NCBI GenBank assembly: GCA_021371935.1
Contig: JAJFVF010000002.1
Span: 62,001 to 126,000, forward strand
Direction: 5' to 3'
From: a bacterium
Lineage (GTDB): Bacteria > Armatimonadota > UBA5829
DNA: 64,000 bases
Below the pieces are notes generated by a model. The model saw nothing but the letters and a program-made list of their open reading frames with translations, had not been told where the DNA came from and made no database searches. This document shows positions 17,700 to 26,276 of this stretch, piece by piece (the stretch's first letter is position 1; each line of letters begins with the position of its first letter). The position numbers and the translations under genes are program-made.

Positions 17700-17865
17700 T
17701 CTTAGCGAGCAAGGTTGCCCCATTGGGGCTGAAAAGGGAAGACGGTGAAATGCCGTCACGGGCCCGCCGCTGTGACCGGGAACGATCCGGCTTTATCCAC
17801 TGGCGCTGTTGGCGCTGGGAAGGAGCCGGGGTAGAAAGATCCGGAAGTCAGAAGACCTGCCTGCA
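17700..17865 (+). promoter_or_regulatory. Cobalamin (B12) riboswitch
   Basis: Core landmarks are in the right order: AAAAGGGAA (17732-17740), GGTGAAATGCCGTCACGG (P4/L4 region, 17744-17761), CCCGCCGCTGTGACCGG (17763-17779), CCACTGGCGC (17797-17806), GCTGGGAAGG (17814-17823), and the B12 box AAGTCAGAAGACCTGCC (17845-17861). No intrinsic terminator follows. The SD of the first gene (GGAGG, 17887-17891) lies 26 nt after the B12 box, so translational control by sequestration is more likely than attenuation. The ligand may be adenosyl-, methyl- or hydroxocobalamin; the subtype is not called. Confidence 0.93.
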
Positions 17866-17896
17866 CGCTATTTGGCGAACATCTTCGGAGGCAAAG

Positions 17897-18757
17897 ATGT
17901 CGGCGGCAAGCAGCGCACAAAGCGCATATCAGGCTCCCGGCCAGGAAAACTTCCGAAACAGGCCGAGGGGCCGTTTTGGTATATATGGATTCACTCTAGT
18001 TGAGCTGCTGGTGGTTATTGCAGTTATCGCAATATTGGCGGCTATGTTATTCCCCGTGTTTGCAACGACCAAAGAGTCGGGGCGAAGAACTCGTTGTGCA
18101 CTTCAACTCAAACAGCTTGTCCAGGCTGTCATCTCATATGCTGATGACAACAATGGGCACTATGTGCCAGCCGCAAGTGATATTGCAGGCAGCAATCTTT
18201 GCCGATGGCACGGCACGCGCACAAGCACAAACGCAAATTCCTCATTCGACCCCACAAAGGGACCCCTGTGGAAATATATGGGGCGTTCCGGCGGCCTAAA
18301 GGAATGCCCAACACTTGTGAACACGGCAAACGGTTTTGAATTAGGCGGCGGAGGGTTCGGCTATAATCAGTTCTACGTCGGCGGGACCTATTATCGCAAC
18401 TGGGGACCAGAAGCCGATCAGATCGCATCCGCAACCAGCGACATTGCACATCCTTCCATGACCATTATGTTTGCCGACACTGCAATGGCCGCAAGTCCCA
18501 CAAAATCAGTGATCGAATATTCATTCGCCGAACCACCATACAAAGTCAGCCCGGACGGCCCGGGTATTGCCACAACCAGCCCAAGCATTCATTTTCGACA
18601 CAATGGCATGGCTAATGTGGGCTGGTGCGATGGGCATATCAGTTTGCAGAGAATGAGATGGACCGCACCCGGTAAAAACATCTATCGCTGCAATAACAAA
18701 GCGTTTGCTCTTGGGTGGTTCGGCCCGGAAGATAACAGACTGTTCGACAATAAGTGA
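17897..18757 (+). CDS. Type II secretion/prepilin-type protein under B12 control
   Basis: 286 residues from ATG 17897 (GGAGG 5 nt upstream). A 31-residue hydrophilic leader ends at the prepilin peptidase site G|FTLVELLVVIAVIAILAAML, followed by the pilin helix. The C-terminal half has the DUF1559-like signature of Planctomycetes/Verrucomicrobia/Armatimonadota-type prepilins (SIHFRHNGMANVGWCDGHIS, matching H-x9-DG). Expected to be processed by PilD and displayed or assembled as a pseudopilin. It is the first gene behind the cobalamin riboswitch, which is unusual for a pilin-like protein. The next gene starts 10 nt after its stop. Confidence 0.85.
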   Translation: MSAASSAQSAYQAPGQENFRNRPRGRFGIYGFTLVELLVVIAVIAILAAMLFPVFATTKESGRRTRCALQLKQLVQAVISYADDNNGHYVPAASDIAGSNLCRWHGTRTSTNANSSFDPTKGPLWKYMGRSGGLKECPTLVNTANGFELGGGGFGYNQFYVGGTYYRNWGPEADQIASATSDIAHPSMTIMFADTAMAASPTKSVIEYSFAEPPYKVSPDGPGIATTSPSIHFRHNGMANVGWCDGHISLQRMRWTAPGKNIYRCNNKAFALGWFGPEDNRLFDNK

Positions 18758-18767
18758 GGACATGATT

Positions 18768-20231
18768 ATGGTGAAACTGAAGATATTGGCAATGATGTGT
18801 ATCTGCGCACTCTGTGTACCCAGTGTGGTCTATGCACGCGACACGTGGTTCGCTGATATAGCAGTAAATGACCCGCTGTGGTATAGCCCCGGCCCAGGGC
18901 AGTTTGTGAATAACCCACTTTATAACAACCCTCTAAGATGTATAGGCTCGCCCGATGGCGCTGATGAGCCTTGGTCGCCAAAACACAGCGCAAGTGTGGG
19001 TTATGTGACGACCCTGGGTGACCGAGACACAACCAATGACCTCGGCTGGATAATACTCGGTTTCAGCGAGCCTGTTCAGGACAATCCTAAGAACCCGTAT
19101 GGCCTGGACTTCGTTGTCTTCAGCAACTGCTATTTTATTACCGCAATTGCTCCAGAATATGATCCGGGCTACAGGTGGCAGGAAGTTGCATTCGTCGAGA
19201 TCAGCAATGACCTCGTCAACTGGTATTTGATAAGGCCGAATATCCTGCCGTCGGAACTGGTCGGCGGGATGGATACAGGTGCTTCCGAAACGGTATTGAG
19301 CGGTTATGCCGAGTATACGCCTTCGATTCATCTGCCGACTTCCAGCGCATCTTATGATCCGTTTTGCACCGTTACCCGAACGGCTGAAGAACTCTACAGC
19401 GTGCCGGAACGTCCGAGTGTGCCGGAATGTTATAACACACTGCGTTTTGACTATGTCTCCGGCGGCGGTGATGCATTCGACATTGCAGACGCAGTGGTCG
19501 AGTCGTCTCCGGGTGTGCCCACGCTGGATACCAATGGCAATGAGATTCCGGCAGGGCTGAGTGAGTTCAAATATGTGCGTCTTACCGATGCAGTTGCCGG
19601 TGACAGCGCATCCGGCCTGGGCGAAATATCCGCTGAGATTGACGCGGTCTCGGCAGTGCGTCCGGCTATTACCATTGGTGAGGCAAAGCATATTGACTCA
19701 GGGGACTATGCTCTGATTACTGAAGCGGTCGTGACAGCAGTCTTCTCAGACAAGTTCTATATAGAGTCTCCAGATAGAACGGCTGCGATTAGAGTGGACT
19801 ATGACACCTCCGCTGCAGTCGACGGAAAATATGTGGAAGTGGGAGATAAGCTCACAATTACAGGGCATGTGTCTATAAGCGACGGTCATTACATACTCCC
19901 TGATCCGATGTTTTCGTGCACATCTCTCATAGATATGGATTCACAGCCAAAGCCGCTCGGGATGACACTTAAGTCTCTGGAGTCCGACATGGCCTATGGG
20001 ATGCTCATACGAACTTGGGGAAAGGTGACGGACAGCGATCAGGGATACTGCATAATCTCGGATGGGGCGGCCAATGCGCGCGTTGTGTGGACAGACGAAA
20101 GTTACAGCCTGCCGGAGGATTATGATTATGTGGTTGTCTCCGGTATATGCGACAGGGAGGAGGGTGATACGCTCATACGGGTAGTCGATCCGCAATCTGA
20201 CATCGAATTATATCAGTCACAAACAAATTAA
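18768..20231 (+). CDS. B12-regulated secreted beta-sandwich/OB-like protein
   Basis: 487 residues from ATG 18768 (GAGGA 7 nt upstream). The signal peptide ends ..CALCVPSVVYA. The N-terminal half carries the motif series GPGQFVNNPLYNNPLRCIG, VVTLG-like YVTTLGDRD, and GWIILGFSEPVQDNPKNPYG with DFVVFSN, a beta-sandwich pattern seen in many secreted proteins of diderm bacteria. The C-terminal 170 residues look like a double OB-like fold (ALITEAVVTAVFSDKFYIES, GDKLTITGHVSISDGHYIL). No lipobox or anchor. Located between a prepilin and a PEP-CTERM propeller in one B12-riboswitch operon, so corrinoid capture or a B12-dependent surface role is inferred. Confidence 0.75.
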   Translation: MVKLKILAMMCICALCVPSVVYARDTWFADIAVNDPLWYSPGPGQFVNNPLYNNPLRCIGSPDGADEPWSPKHSASVGYVTTLGDRDTTNDLGWIILGFSEPVQDNPKNPYGLDFVVFSNCYFITAIAPEYDPGYRWQEVAFVEISNDLVNWYLIRPNILPSELVGGMDTGASETVLSGYAEYTPSIHLPTSSASYDPFCTVTRTAEELYSVPERPSVPECYNTLRFDYVSGGGDAFDIADAVVESSPGVPTLDTNGNEIPAGLSEFKYVRLTDAVAGDSASGLGEISAEIDAVSAVRPAITIGEAKHIDSGDYALITEAVVTAVFSDKFYIESPDRTAAIRVDYDTSAAVDGKYVEVGDKLTITGHVSISDGHYILPDPMFSCTSLIDMDSQPKPLGMTLKSLESDMAYGMLIRTWGKVTDSDQGYCIISDGAANARVVWTDESYSLPEDYDYVVVSGICDREEGDTLIRVVDPQSDIELYQSQTN

Positions 20232-20248
20232 GCACAAGGAGAAAAAGA

Positions 20249-21244
20249 ATGAAGAGGGTTGTAAAGACTCTTATTTTGGTCATGCTGGCCATGTTTGTAT
20301 CATCGAGCGTAAATGCAAGCGTGCTGACTGCCGCCGGTTACTCGGTGACGGACATTACAATTGATATGCCTGCTTCAGCGTTTTTGGGTGGATTCGATAT
20401 TCTGCCCAACGGCAATTATGTGATTAATGACGGTTGTTCGATCCGTGAAGTGAAGCGGGACGGCACGGCAGGACAGACATTCTATTCATACGAGACGGCC
20501 GTATACGGATCATTTGTGAGAGTGAACAACGGCACACTCTATTTCAGCGATTCGAGTACAGAGAGCAGCAGGATAATGTCTATGTCGCTTTCAGGTGGGT
20601 CTGCCACCACTCTCACCACACTCTCCGGCAACTATGATATGGACTTTGCCGGCAATGATGCGTTCGTTGTTGCAGGCAACAGTATCTATAAACTGGGGAC
20701 AGACGGCAGTCTGGACACAATCGCGACTGCTGACGGCTACTCCGGCCCGCTGGCATTTGACGGCGAGGGCAATCTATATTATGCGCCCGGTCATGTCGCC
20801 AGTGATTATTCTTCACTGCCTACAGAGGTGCTTAAGTGGACAAGCAGTCAGGTTGCATCTGCAGTCGGCGCTGGTGTGCTTGGTGAGGCCGACGCCGAAG
20901 CGGTTGCTCAAATCGATGGAGCATATGGTTTTGCATTCGATTCGGGCGGCAATTTGCTGATTACCGACAACTCTTCCACTCCCGCAGTAAATATACTCGA
21001 AGACGGCACTGTAAGCACCATCGCTGAATTCAGCGCCGATAATACATATTATCCCTACCTGACATTCGTTCGCAGCCGCTCTGAAGGCCAGATTGCTGTC
21101 GGCTGCAGTTATTATGATTCGACGTGGAACAGCCATACTCTTATCTGTGAACTGCAGGCCGTCCCCGAACCATCTTCTATGATAGCTTTGTTCTCTATGC
21201 TAGGCTTTGCCGCATCTTCAAGGCTCCTCCGCCGCGGCAAGTGA
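20249..21244 (+). CDS. PEP-CTERM beta-propeller protein under B12 control
   Basis: 331 residues. An N-terminal signal peptide (LILVMLAMFVSSSVNA) is followed by NHL/propeller-like repeats, recognisable as FDILPNGNYVINDG, FDGEGNLYYAPG and FDSGGNLLITDNSS. It ends with a classic PEP-CTERM sorting tag: VPEPSSM, a hydrophobic helix, and RLLRRGK. Such proteins need exosortase/PEP-CTERM machinery, which is not in this window. AAGGAG lies 8 nt before the ATG. The operon ends at a hairpin just downstream. Bacteroides BtuG, a known B12-binding surface protein, is also a propeller; homology is not claimed here. Confidence 0.8.
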   Translation: MKRVVKTLILVMLAMFVSSSVNASVLTAAGYSVTDITIDMPASAFLGGFDILPNGNYVINDGCSIREVKRDGTAGQTFYSYETAVYGSFVRVNNGTLYFSDSSTESSRIMSMSLSGGSATTLTTLSGNYDMDFAGNDAFVVAGNSIYKLGTDGSLDTIATADGYSGPLAFDGEGNLYYAPGHVASDYSSLPTEVLKWTSSQVASAVGAGVLGEADAEAVAQIDGAYGFAFDSGGNLLITDNSSTPAVNILEDGTVSTIAEFSADNTYYPYLTFVRSRSEGQIAVGCSYYDSTWNSHTLICELQAVPEPSSMIALFSMLGFAASSRLLRRGK

Positions 21245-21255
21245 CACCACAAACC

Positions 21256-21278
21256 GGGGTCCGTGCGCAACGGACCCC
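21256..21278 (+). terminator. Terminator of the B12-riboswitch operon
   Basis: GGGGTCCGT (21256-21264) pairs with ACGGACCCC (21270-21278) around a 5-nt loop, 12 nt after the PEP-CTERM stop; short pyrimidine tail. Confidence 0.7.
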
Positions 21279-21384
21279 CCTCTATGTCAGGGCAAACGCA
21301 CGAGTAACGAAAGTATGAACAACGATGGTTTGTTTGAACACCATCACAAAACATTTATACATGTGTTCGCCCTGATCTCTATGT

Positions 21385-21412
21385 TTGCACAGCCCTGATA
21401 ACGTTGTATAAT
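21385..21412 (+). promoter_or_regulatory. Promoter of pdxA
   Basis: TTGCAC (21385-21390), 16-bp spacer, TATAAT (21407-21412), 26 nt upstream of the pdxA TTG start. Confidence 0.65.
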
Positions 21413-21438
21413 ATGGCAATCGTTACAGGAGGGCAGGC

Positions 21439-22434
21439 TTGGATAGAAAACCCATCATAGGAATAACTCTCGGTGATCCGGCGGGCATCGGACCGGAGAT
21501 TGTGCTTGGTGCGCTGGAAAATGAGGAGATATACCAACAGTGTGTGCCTGTCGTGATCGGGCATGCCGGCATTTTGAGACGCTGCGCACAGGCAGTAGGC
21601 AAGAGCGCCCCTATCATAACTATAGACTCACCGACTGATGCGACAGGTGAGCTTGGCACCATAGAAGTGGTGCATGTAGAGACACCCGGTATGCAGGACA
21701 TCGAGCCGGGCAGACTCAGTGCCGAAGCGGGACTTGCGGCAAATGCATTCGTCAAGCGGGCATGTGAGCTTGGTCTGGCTGGCGAGATAGATGCAATTGC
21801 AACTACCCCGATAAATAAAGAGTCTCTTAGACTTGCCGGGGTCGAATATATCGGGCATACTGAGATGCTGGCAGCTTATTTGGACTCACCGAATCCGCTC
21901 ACACTTTTCATCACGGAAAACATGCGCATATTCTTTCTCTCACGTCATTTGTCCCTCAGGCAGGCGATAGACTATGTCACAACCGAGAGAGTCCACAAAT
22001 TCATCAGGCGTGTTCATGAGGCCATGACTGGATTCGGGTTCAAAAACCCGACTATCGGGCTTGCCGCTCTGAACCCGCATGCAAGCGACGGAGGACAGTT
22101 TGGCGACGAAGAGGAGAAATACCTGATCCCGGCTGTCCAACTTGCGCTTGAGGAAGGAATTCGGGTCAGCGAACCTATAGGCGCAGATTCGGTCTTTAAT
22201 ATGGCGCTCGAAGGCAAGTTCGACTGCGTTATCTCGCTCTATCACGATCAGGGGCACATCGCGGCTAAGACACGCGACTTCTACGGCACTGTTACCGCTA
22301 CTTTGGGTCTGCCGGTGCTGCGGACTTCAGTCGATCATGGCACGGCTCTGGATATCGCATGGAAAGGTATCGCAAATCCCGTAAGCATGAAAGCAGCGAT
22401 TCTGGCGGCGGCGGATATGTTGGGGCGGCTCTAG
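21439..22434 (+). CDS. pdxA: 4-hydroxythreonine-4-phosphate dehydrogenase
   Basis: Pyridoxal-phosphate synthesis: NAD-dependent oxidation of 4-phosphohydroxy-L-threonine. 331 residues with the family N-terminus (GITLGDPAGIGPE), metal-ligand regions YIGHTEML, LAALNPHASDGG and LRTSVDHGTALDIAWKG, all conserved. The TTG start has AGGAGGG 5-6 nt upstream. A D-erythronate/threonate-4-phosphate dehydrogenase (PdxA2) role cannot be excluded, but no partner kinase is adjacent. Confidence 0.9.
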   Translation: MDRKPIIGITLGDPAGIGPEIVLGALENEEIYQQCVPVVIGHAGILRRCAQAVGKSAPIITIDSPTDATGELGTIEVVHVETPGMQDIEPGRLSAEAGLAANAFVKRACELGLAGEIDAIATTPINKESLRLAGVEYIGHTEMLAAYLDSPNPLTLFITENMRIFFLSRHLSLRQAIDYVTTERVHKFIRRVHEAMTGFGFKNPTIGLAALNPHASDGGQFGDEEEKYLIPAVQLALEEGIRVSEPIGADSVFNMALEGKFDCVISLYHDQGHIAAKTRDFYGTVTATLGLPVLRTSVDHGTALDIAWKGIANPVSMKAAILAAADMLGRL

Positions 22435-22437
22435 CCT

Positions 22438-22854
22438 TCAGGCGGCTATTTTCTGCTTTGTGGCATAGATATAATTACCGAGGGCTTTATCTTCCTGTTT
22501 GATGTGATCGATGAGCGGTTCGATTAGTTTGTCACTTACATGAGCCAGGGTTGAGTCGGGATCACCGCTCTGGAAACTGTGTTTGATGCCGGAAAACTCC
22601 ATCAAATAGAGTGTATGCCGGGCTTTATGGCTGACATATTGAGGATAGCCGTAGCGCATCATATATTTCTCTTCCGTCTGAAAATGGCAGGCCAGATAGT
22701 TTTGCGCAAAGGCAATGGTCCGCTCAGCTTCTTCAATGCTTTTCCCGGCGATTACCGCGTTGAGAATGTCGTTTGATCTTCTTATCAGTTCTTTATGCTG
22801 GTCATCTATCTCAGTGATCCCAACGGACATCTCAACTGTCCATTCAACATGCAT
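22438..22854 (-). CDS. Bacteriohemerythrin
   Basis: 138 residues, single-domain hemerythrin with the di-iron ligand set: DDQHKEL, CHFQTEEKYM (HxxxE), HKARH, and LIDHIKQEDKALG (HxxxxD). It binds O2 for storage, sensing or delivery in the cytoplasm. Its N-terminus VEWTVEMSVGITEIDDQH is typical. Convergent with pdxA, with only 3 nt between stops. Confidence 0.93.
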   Translation of the reverse strand: MHVEWTVEMSVGITEIDDQHKELIRRSNDILNAVIAGKSIEEAERTIAFAQNYLACHFQTEEKYMMRYGYPQYVSHKARHTLYLMEFSGIKHSFQSGDPDSTLAHVSDKLIEPLIDHIKQEDKALGNYIYATKQKIAA

Positions 22855-22928
22855 CTTCCGATCCTCTTGTTACTATAGTATCTGATCTATAGTTATATCG
22901 GGAAGAAATGCGGCCGACTGGAGACAGA

Positions 22929-23885
22929 TCAACGCTGATTGACGAAATCGTATTTATGCATATCGAGGTCTCTCTTTTTGCCTGCTATATGCTCCAGAGG
23001 GACTGAAACAATATCTTTGCCGACGCAGGCTACCATCTTTTCTGTTTCGCCGGAGACGAGCAGATCGAAGGCCGTCTCACCAAACTGGCGGGCAAGGTTG
23101 CGGTCGAAATATGTGGGGTTTCCGCCGCGCAGTGTGTGGCCGAGGACGGTGATCCTTATGCGCCTGCCGGTTCCTTCTTCAAGCTGTCTTGCGATGCTTT
23201 CAAGGCCGAGGTTTTCACACAGGACGACAAGCCCATGAGTGCCTCCGGCGTCCATCTTGGTTTTTATTTTATTGATTGCCGCATCGATGCCGGGCTCCAC
23301 TTCGTGTACAAACACTGCATCGGCTCCGGCAGAGTATGCGGTCTCGAGAGCCATATGACCGGCTCTGCCGCCAAGGGTCTCTATCATAAAAACGCGTTCG
23401 GAAAGGCTCTCGGCAGTGTCCATTATCTCGTCGGCTGCCCTGAGCGCCTTATTGACCGCTGAGTCGAAACCCAGGGCATAGTCGGTGCCGAAAATGTCGT
23501 TGTCAATCGTGCAGGGCACTCCGATTATAGGTGCGCCGCCTATTGCAAGTTTGCCCAGCGCTTCAAGGGTGCCGCCCCCGCCCAGGACGATCAGACCATC
23601 GACACCACAGTGCTTCATAGCCTCCTCGATACCCATATCAATGAGCTTGGATTCGAGTCTGCCGTTTCGTGATGTGCCCAAAAAACTCCCGCCGCGCCTG
23701 GCAAGACCCTCGAGTTCGACGCCTATGGGAATCGTATCGGCATTAACAAGCCCCTGAAGCCCGCGGAATATCCCGCGCACCTCCAGTCCGAGCTTCTCAG
23801 CACGCGCTGCAATGGTGGCGATGCAGGCGTTCATTCCCGGAGCGTCTCCCCCGCTTGTTAGAAGGCCGATTGTTTTTACAGGCAT
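22929..23885 (-). CDS. pfkA: 6-phosphofructokinase with altered GGDG motif
   Basis: Phosphorylates fructose-6-phosphate. 318 residues, normal for the ATP-PFK family. Conserved: TSGGDAPGMN at the nucleotide loop, PCTIDNDIFGTDYALGFDSA (catalytic TIDND, substrate binding), IETLGGRAGHMAL, and RITVLGHTLRGGNPT. Unusual: the Mg/nucleotide motif that is GGDG in ATP enzymes (GGDD in PPi enzymes, GGEG in some actinobacterial ones) reads LGGGGTLEALG here, so the acidic residue is replaced by Gly (codons GGC GGG GGC GGC). Donor specificity and activity are therefore uncertain. Confidence 0.88.
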   Translation of the reverse strand: MPVKTIGLLTSGGDAPGMNACIATIAARAEKLGLEVRGIFRGLQGLVNADTIPIGVELEGLARRGGSFLGTSRNGRLESKLIDMGIEEAMKHCGVDGLIVLGGGGTLEALGKLAIGGAPIIGVPCTIDNDIFGTDYALGFDSAVNKALRAADEIMDTAESLSERVFMIETLGGRAGHMALETAYSAGADAVFVHEVEPGIDAAINKIKTKMDAGGTHGLVVLCENLGLESIARQLEEGTGRRIRITVLGHTLRGGNPTYFDRNLARQFGETAFDLLVSGETEKMVACVGKDIVSVPLEHIAGKKRDLDMHKYDFVNQR

Positions 23886-23939
23886 ATAGAATGATTATAT
23901 GCGTTTCGGAAGAATCCCTCTATGCCCGTACAAAAAGAA

Positions 23940-23997
23940 ATCCCGCCGGCAATATCGCCAACGGGCCGTTTGTAGAGCTTGGAGCTCTCAAAGCGGA
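23940..23997 (+). other. Possible structured leader RNA
   Basis: Two nested stems: CCCG (23942-23945) with CGGG (23961-23964), and a longer arm CCGTTTG (23966-23972) plus AGAGCT pairing with AGCTCT, CAAA and CGG by 23995. Thirty nt later comes a strong SD and a 20-codon ORF. It matches no riboswitch I know. Confidence 0.3.
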
Positions 23998-24030
23998 TAT
24001 AAGCCACAACACTTTAAGGAAGGAGAAAAG

Positions 24031-24093
24031 ATGATTTTCTCATCTTTTATATCGGCAAGAATCGTGCCAAACCTCGCATTTTTAGCAGGCTGA
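24031..24093 (+). CDS. Possible 20-residue peptide
   Basis: AAGGAAGGAGAAAAG immediately precedes ATG 24031; the product is MIFSSFISARIVPNLAFLAG. A T7 run follows the stop by 6 nt. It could be a leader peptide or a tiny hydrophobic protein upstream of the rhomboid gene. Translation is unproven. Confidence 0.25.
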   Translation: MIFSSFISARIVPNLAFLAG

Positions 24094-24119
24094 TATAATT
24101 TTTTTCTGAAGCGATAAAA

Positions 24120-24149
24120 TTGATTGGCCGGTTCTCTTTGTGTTACAAT
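24120..24149 (+). promoter_or_regulatory. Promoter of the rhomboid gene
   Basis: TTGATT (24120-24125), 18-bp spacer, TACAAT (24144-24149), about 67 nt before the ATG at 24217. Confidence 0.5.
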
Positions 24150-24216
24150 CAGCAAGCAGCCGGGCAATATGCGGCAAAAACGCCCCAAAAAGAGGGTGTT
24201 TCCTGGAGGAAGGGAC

Positions 24217-25419
24217 ATGCTGCTGCCTTATCGTGTCAAAAACCCACCCAAAAGATTTCCTGTAGCCACAATCTGCATCATTGCAATAAACATTTTGGTT
24301 TATATTTTTACCACCAACAGCTTGATCGAGATTAGGGAAGAAGTGGTAACAAGTTATGCCTTTGCATTTGGCGCATCTCCGGCAGTAAATTTCATCTGCG
24401 CCTGCTTTCTACATGCCGATCCTTTTCACCTGATCGGCAATATGTTGTTCTTGTGGGTGTTCGGCCCTCCGGTCGAGGATAGACTCGGGATTCCAAAATA
24501 TATCTTGTTATACTTCGCTACAGGACTATTCGGCGATATATTGCAGGCCATGCTGGATACGGCGTTTATAGGCCATACCGGGCTTGGAATTGGCGCGTCG
24601 GGATGCATTATGGGAGTGGTCGGCGCGTATTGGTATTTGTTTTCATGGAGCACAGTCTGCGTCTTCTATTGGTTTGGCTGGATATGGCATGGTGTATGGG
24701 AAGTCCAGGCCATCTGGATCATAGGTCTGTATATTTTGATGGACGTGGGTGAAGGGCTGCTGTTCGGGAGTATGGGAGTCGAAGGTGGAGTAGCGAATTT
24801 TGCTCATGTCGGCGGAGGAGCGGCGGGAGCAATTTTGTGCTTAATTATGCGCATAAAAAGAGACTCATCCGAGTTATCCGATGCAAAAGCCATCCATTCG
24901 GAAATGAAAGACCTCTCTATGCTTCCGCTGCATGCTCTGGAGACGATGTCCAAAGAGGACAACTGTAACCCGGAAATGATTCGCGCGCTGATTAAGGTCG
25001 CTCTACGAAACGGCCAGCAGTCGGCAATCGACGCTGCTATGACCGGTGCAGGAGTGGCTTTGATAGACAAAGACCCTGCGCTTGTCGGATATTATCTTAC
25101 TGATCTTCGTGGCGGTGCGGATATATATAAGCCTGTCCATCTACTGCATCTGGCAGGCACTCTCGACCAATCAGGTGACCATACGCGGGCTATACAAATC
25201 TACAACCACCTGTTCAAGAAATATCCGACCGGTCCCGATGCTGAAGCGGCGCTTTATAGAGCGGCAGTCTGTTACTGGTCATCGTTCAATGACAAAAAGA
25301 ATGCACAGGTCTGTCTGAACGAGATGGCAAAACGCTTTCCAAACGGCTCCATGCTCCAATTCGGACGGAAGCTGTGGAACCAGATCCTCTCGCAAAGCGG
25401 CAAAACCTCACCCGGCTAA
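24217..25419 (+). CDS. Rhomboid-family intramembrane serine protease with C-terminal TPR-like region
   Basis: 400 residues from ATG 24217 (GGAGGAAGGG just upstream; a longer ORF lacks an SD). Six or more TM helices; catalytic Ser128 in GLGIGASGC, catalytic His197 in ANFAHVGGGAAG, oxyanion/His-Asn pair HADPFHLIGNM (His71, Asn75). Residues about 220-400 are soluble and helical, with a TPR-like unit (GDHTRAIQIYNHLFKKYPTGPDAEAALYRAAVCYW, in part TRAIQIYNHLFKKYPTGPDA). Intramembrane cleavage of membrane substrates; the cytosolic TPR region may recruit them. Confidence 0.88.
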   Translation: MLLPYRVKNPPKRFPVATICIIAINILVYIFTTNSLIEIREEVVTSYAFAFGASPAVNFICACFLHADPFHLIGNMLFLWVFGPPVEDRLGIPKYILLYFATGLFGDILQAMLDTAFIGHTGLGIGASGCIMGVVGAYWYLFSWSTVCVFYWFGWIWHGVWEVQAIWIIGLYILMDVGEGLLFGSMGVEGGVANFAHVGGGAAGAILCLIMRIKRDSSELSDAKAIHSEMKDLSMLPLHALETMSKEDNCNPEMIRALIKVALRNGQQSAIDAAMTGAGVALIDKDPALVGYYLTDLRGGADIYKPVHLLHLAGTLDQSGDHTRAIQIYNHLFKKYPTGPDAEAALYRAAVCYWSSFNDKKNAQVCLNEMAKRFPNGSMLQFGRKLWNQILSQSGKTSPG

Positions 25420-25491
25420 CATATTAGCCCGCTTCGCAGATCATGTCTTCTTGTGGGTAAATATCATATGGCTGTCATCGGAGGTGCGGCG

Positions 25492-26274
25492 ATGAGAGCA
25501 GTGATTATTTTATTTTGGATCATTGCATCAGCGGCTCCGGGATTTGGACAAAAGGTGGTATTAACCGGCCCGAACCGCCAAGCAATGATCGAAGGCAGAA
25601 CATACTCGATAAGCTGGCATGCAAACGGACTCGAAAGTATAAGTGTCATTGCCTATGGAACTCGAACTCCACTGGGAGAAACTTATCGAGGAGATTTCGA
25701 TATAGTTATCGCGGACAATGTTCCGGCAAACGAAAGCAGAGTAGACTGGAGATTACCCTGGATCGATTCTATAGGGATGATTATCAGAGTGGAAGGGTAT
25801 GACGGCTCAGGTGAGATTACTGCAGCGGATGAACGCAAATATGCTTTTCGACCGGCTGTCATGGCTTATAGATTTGCCGATGGGATCTACCTCGATCTGC
25901 ATGACCGGACAAATCAGCGATTATATGTGCAGAAAAATCAGAGGATCACTCACGCATATATATCCAGTTCATCTCGGAATTACCTGTGGCTGCCGCCAAG
26001 CAGACACTTGAACATTCCTCATGATCATGCCGGGGTCTTTAGAGTGCTGGCGAAAATACCAAACTACTGGTCAAGGCTCTTCGATGTGCCGATGCCGCAT
26101 GCGATGCGATATCTCGGCGGGCACTTTATACACGCGACCAGCCCGGACATGTACGAGTATCTAGGCGGACCGGCGTCATCGGGCTGTAACCGTTTGACTG
26201 AGTATAACGCTCGTGAGCTGTATGCCATGGCTCCTATCGGGACCAGAGTGGAAGTAATTGGTCCGGGCGGATAG
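25492..26274 (+). CDS. L,D-transpeptidase (YkuD domain)
   Basis: 260 residues from ATG 25492 (GGAGG 9 nt upstream). Signal peptide MRAVIILFWIIASAAPGFGQ. The catalytic YkuD block is C-terminal: HFIHATSPD (His214) and GGPASSGCNRLTEYNA (Cys232, SxGCxR pattern). The N-terminal 100 residues look like a beta-sandwich wall-binding or Ig-like domain (GRTYSISWHANGLESISVIA). It would form 3-3 peptidoglycan crosslinks or attach proteins to the wall in the periplasm. Ends 2 nt before the convergent tcdA stop. Confidence 0.85.
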   Translation: MRAVIILFWIIASAAPGFGQKVVLTGPNRQAMIEGRTYSISWHANGLESISVIAYGTRTPLGETYRGDFDIVIADNVPANESRVDWRLPWIDSIGMIIRVEGYDGSGEITAADERKYAFRPAVMAYRFADGIYLDLHDRTNQRLYVQKNQRITHAYISSSSRNYLWLPPSRHLNIPHDHAGVFRVLAKIPNYWSRLFDVPMPHAMRYLGGHFIHATSPDMYEYLGGPASSGCNRLTEYNARELYAMAPIGTRVEVIGPGG

Positions 26275-26276
26275 TC

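Noticed and set aside
18933-19691. 252-codon minus-strand ORF
   Set aside because: Opposite the B12-regulated secreted-protein gene; no SD or family features.
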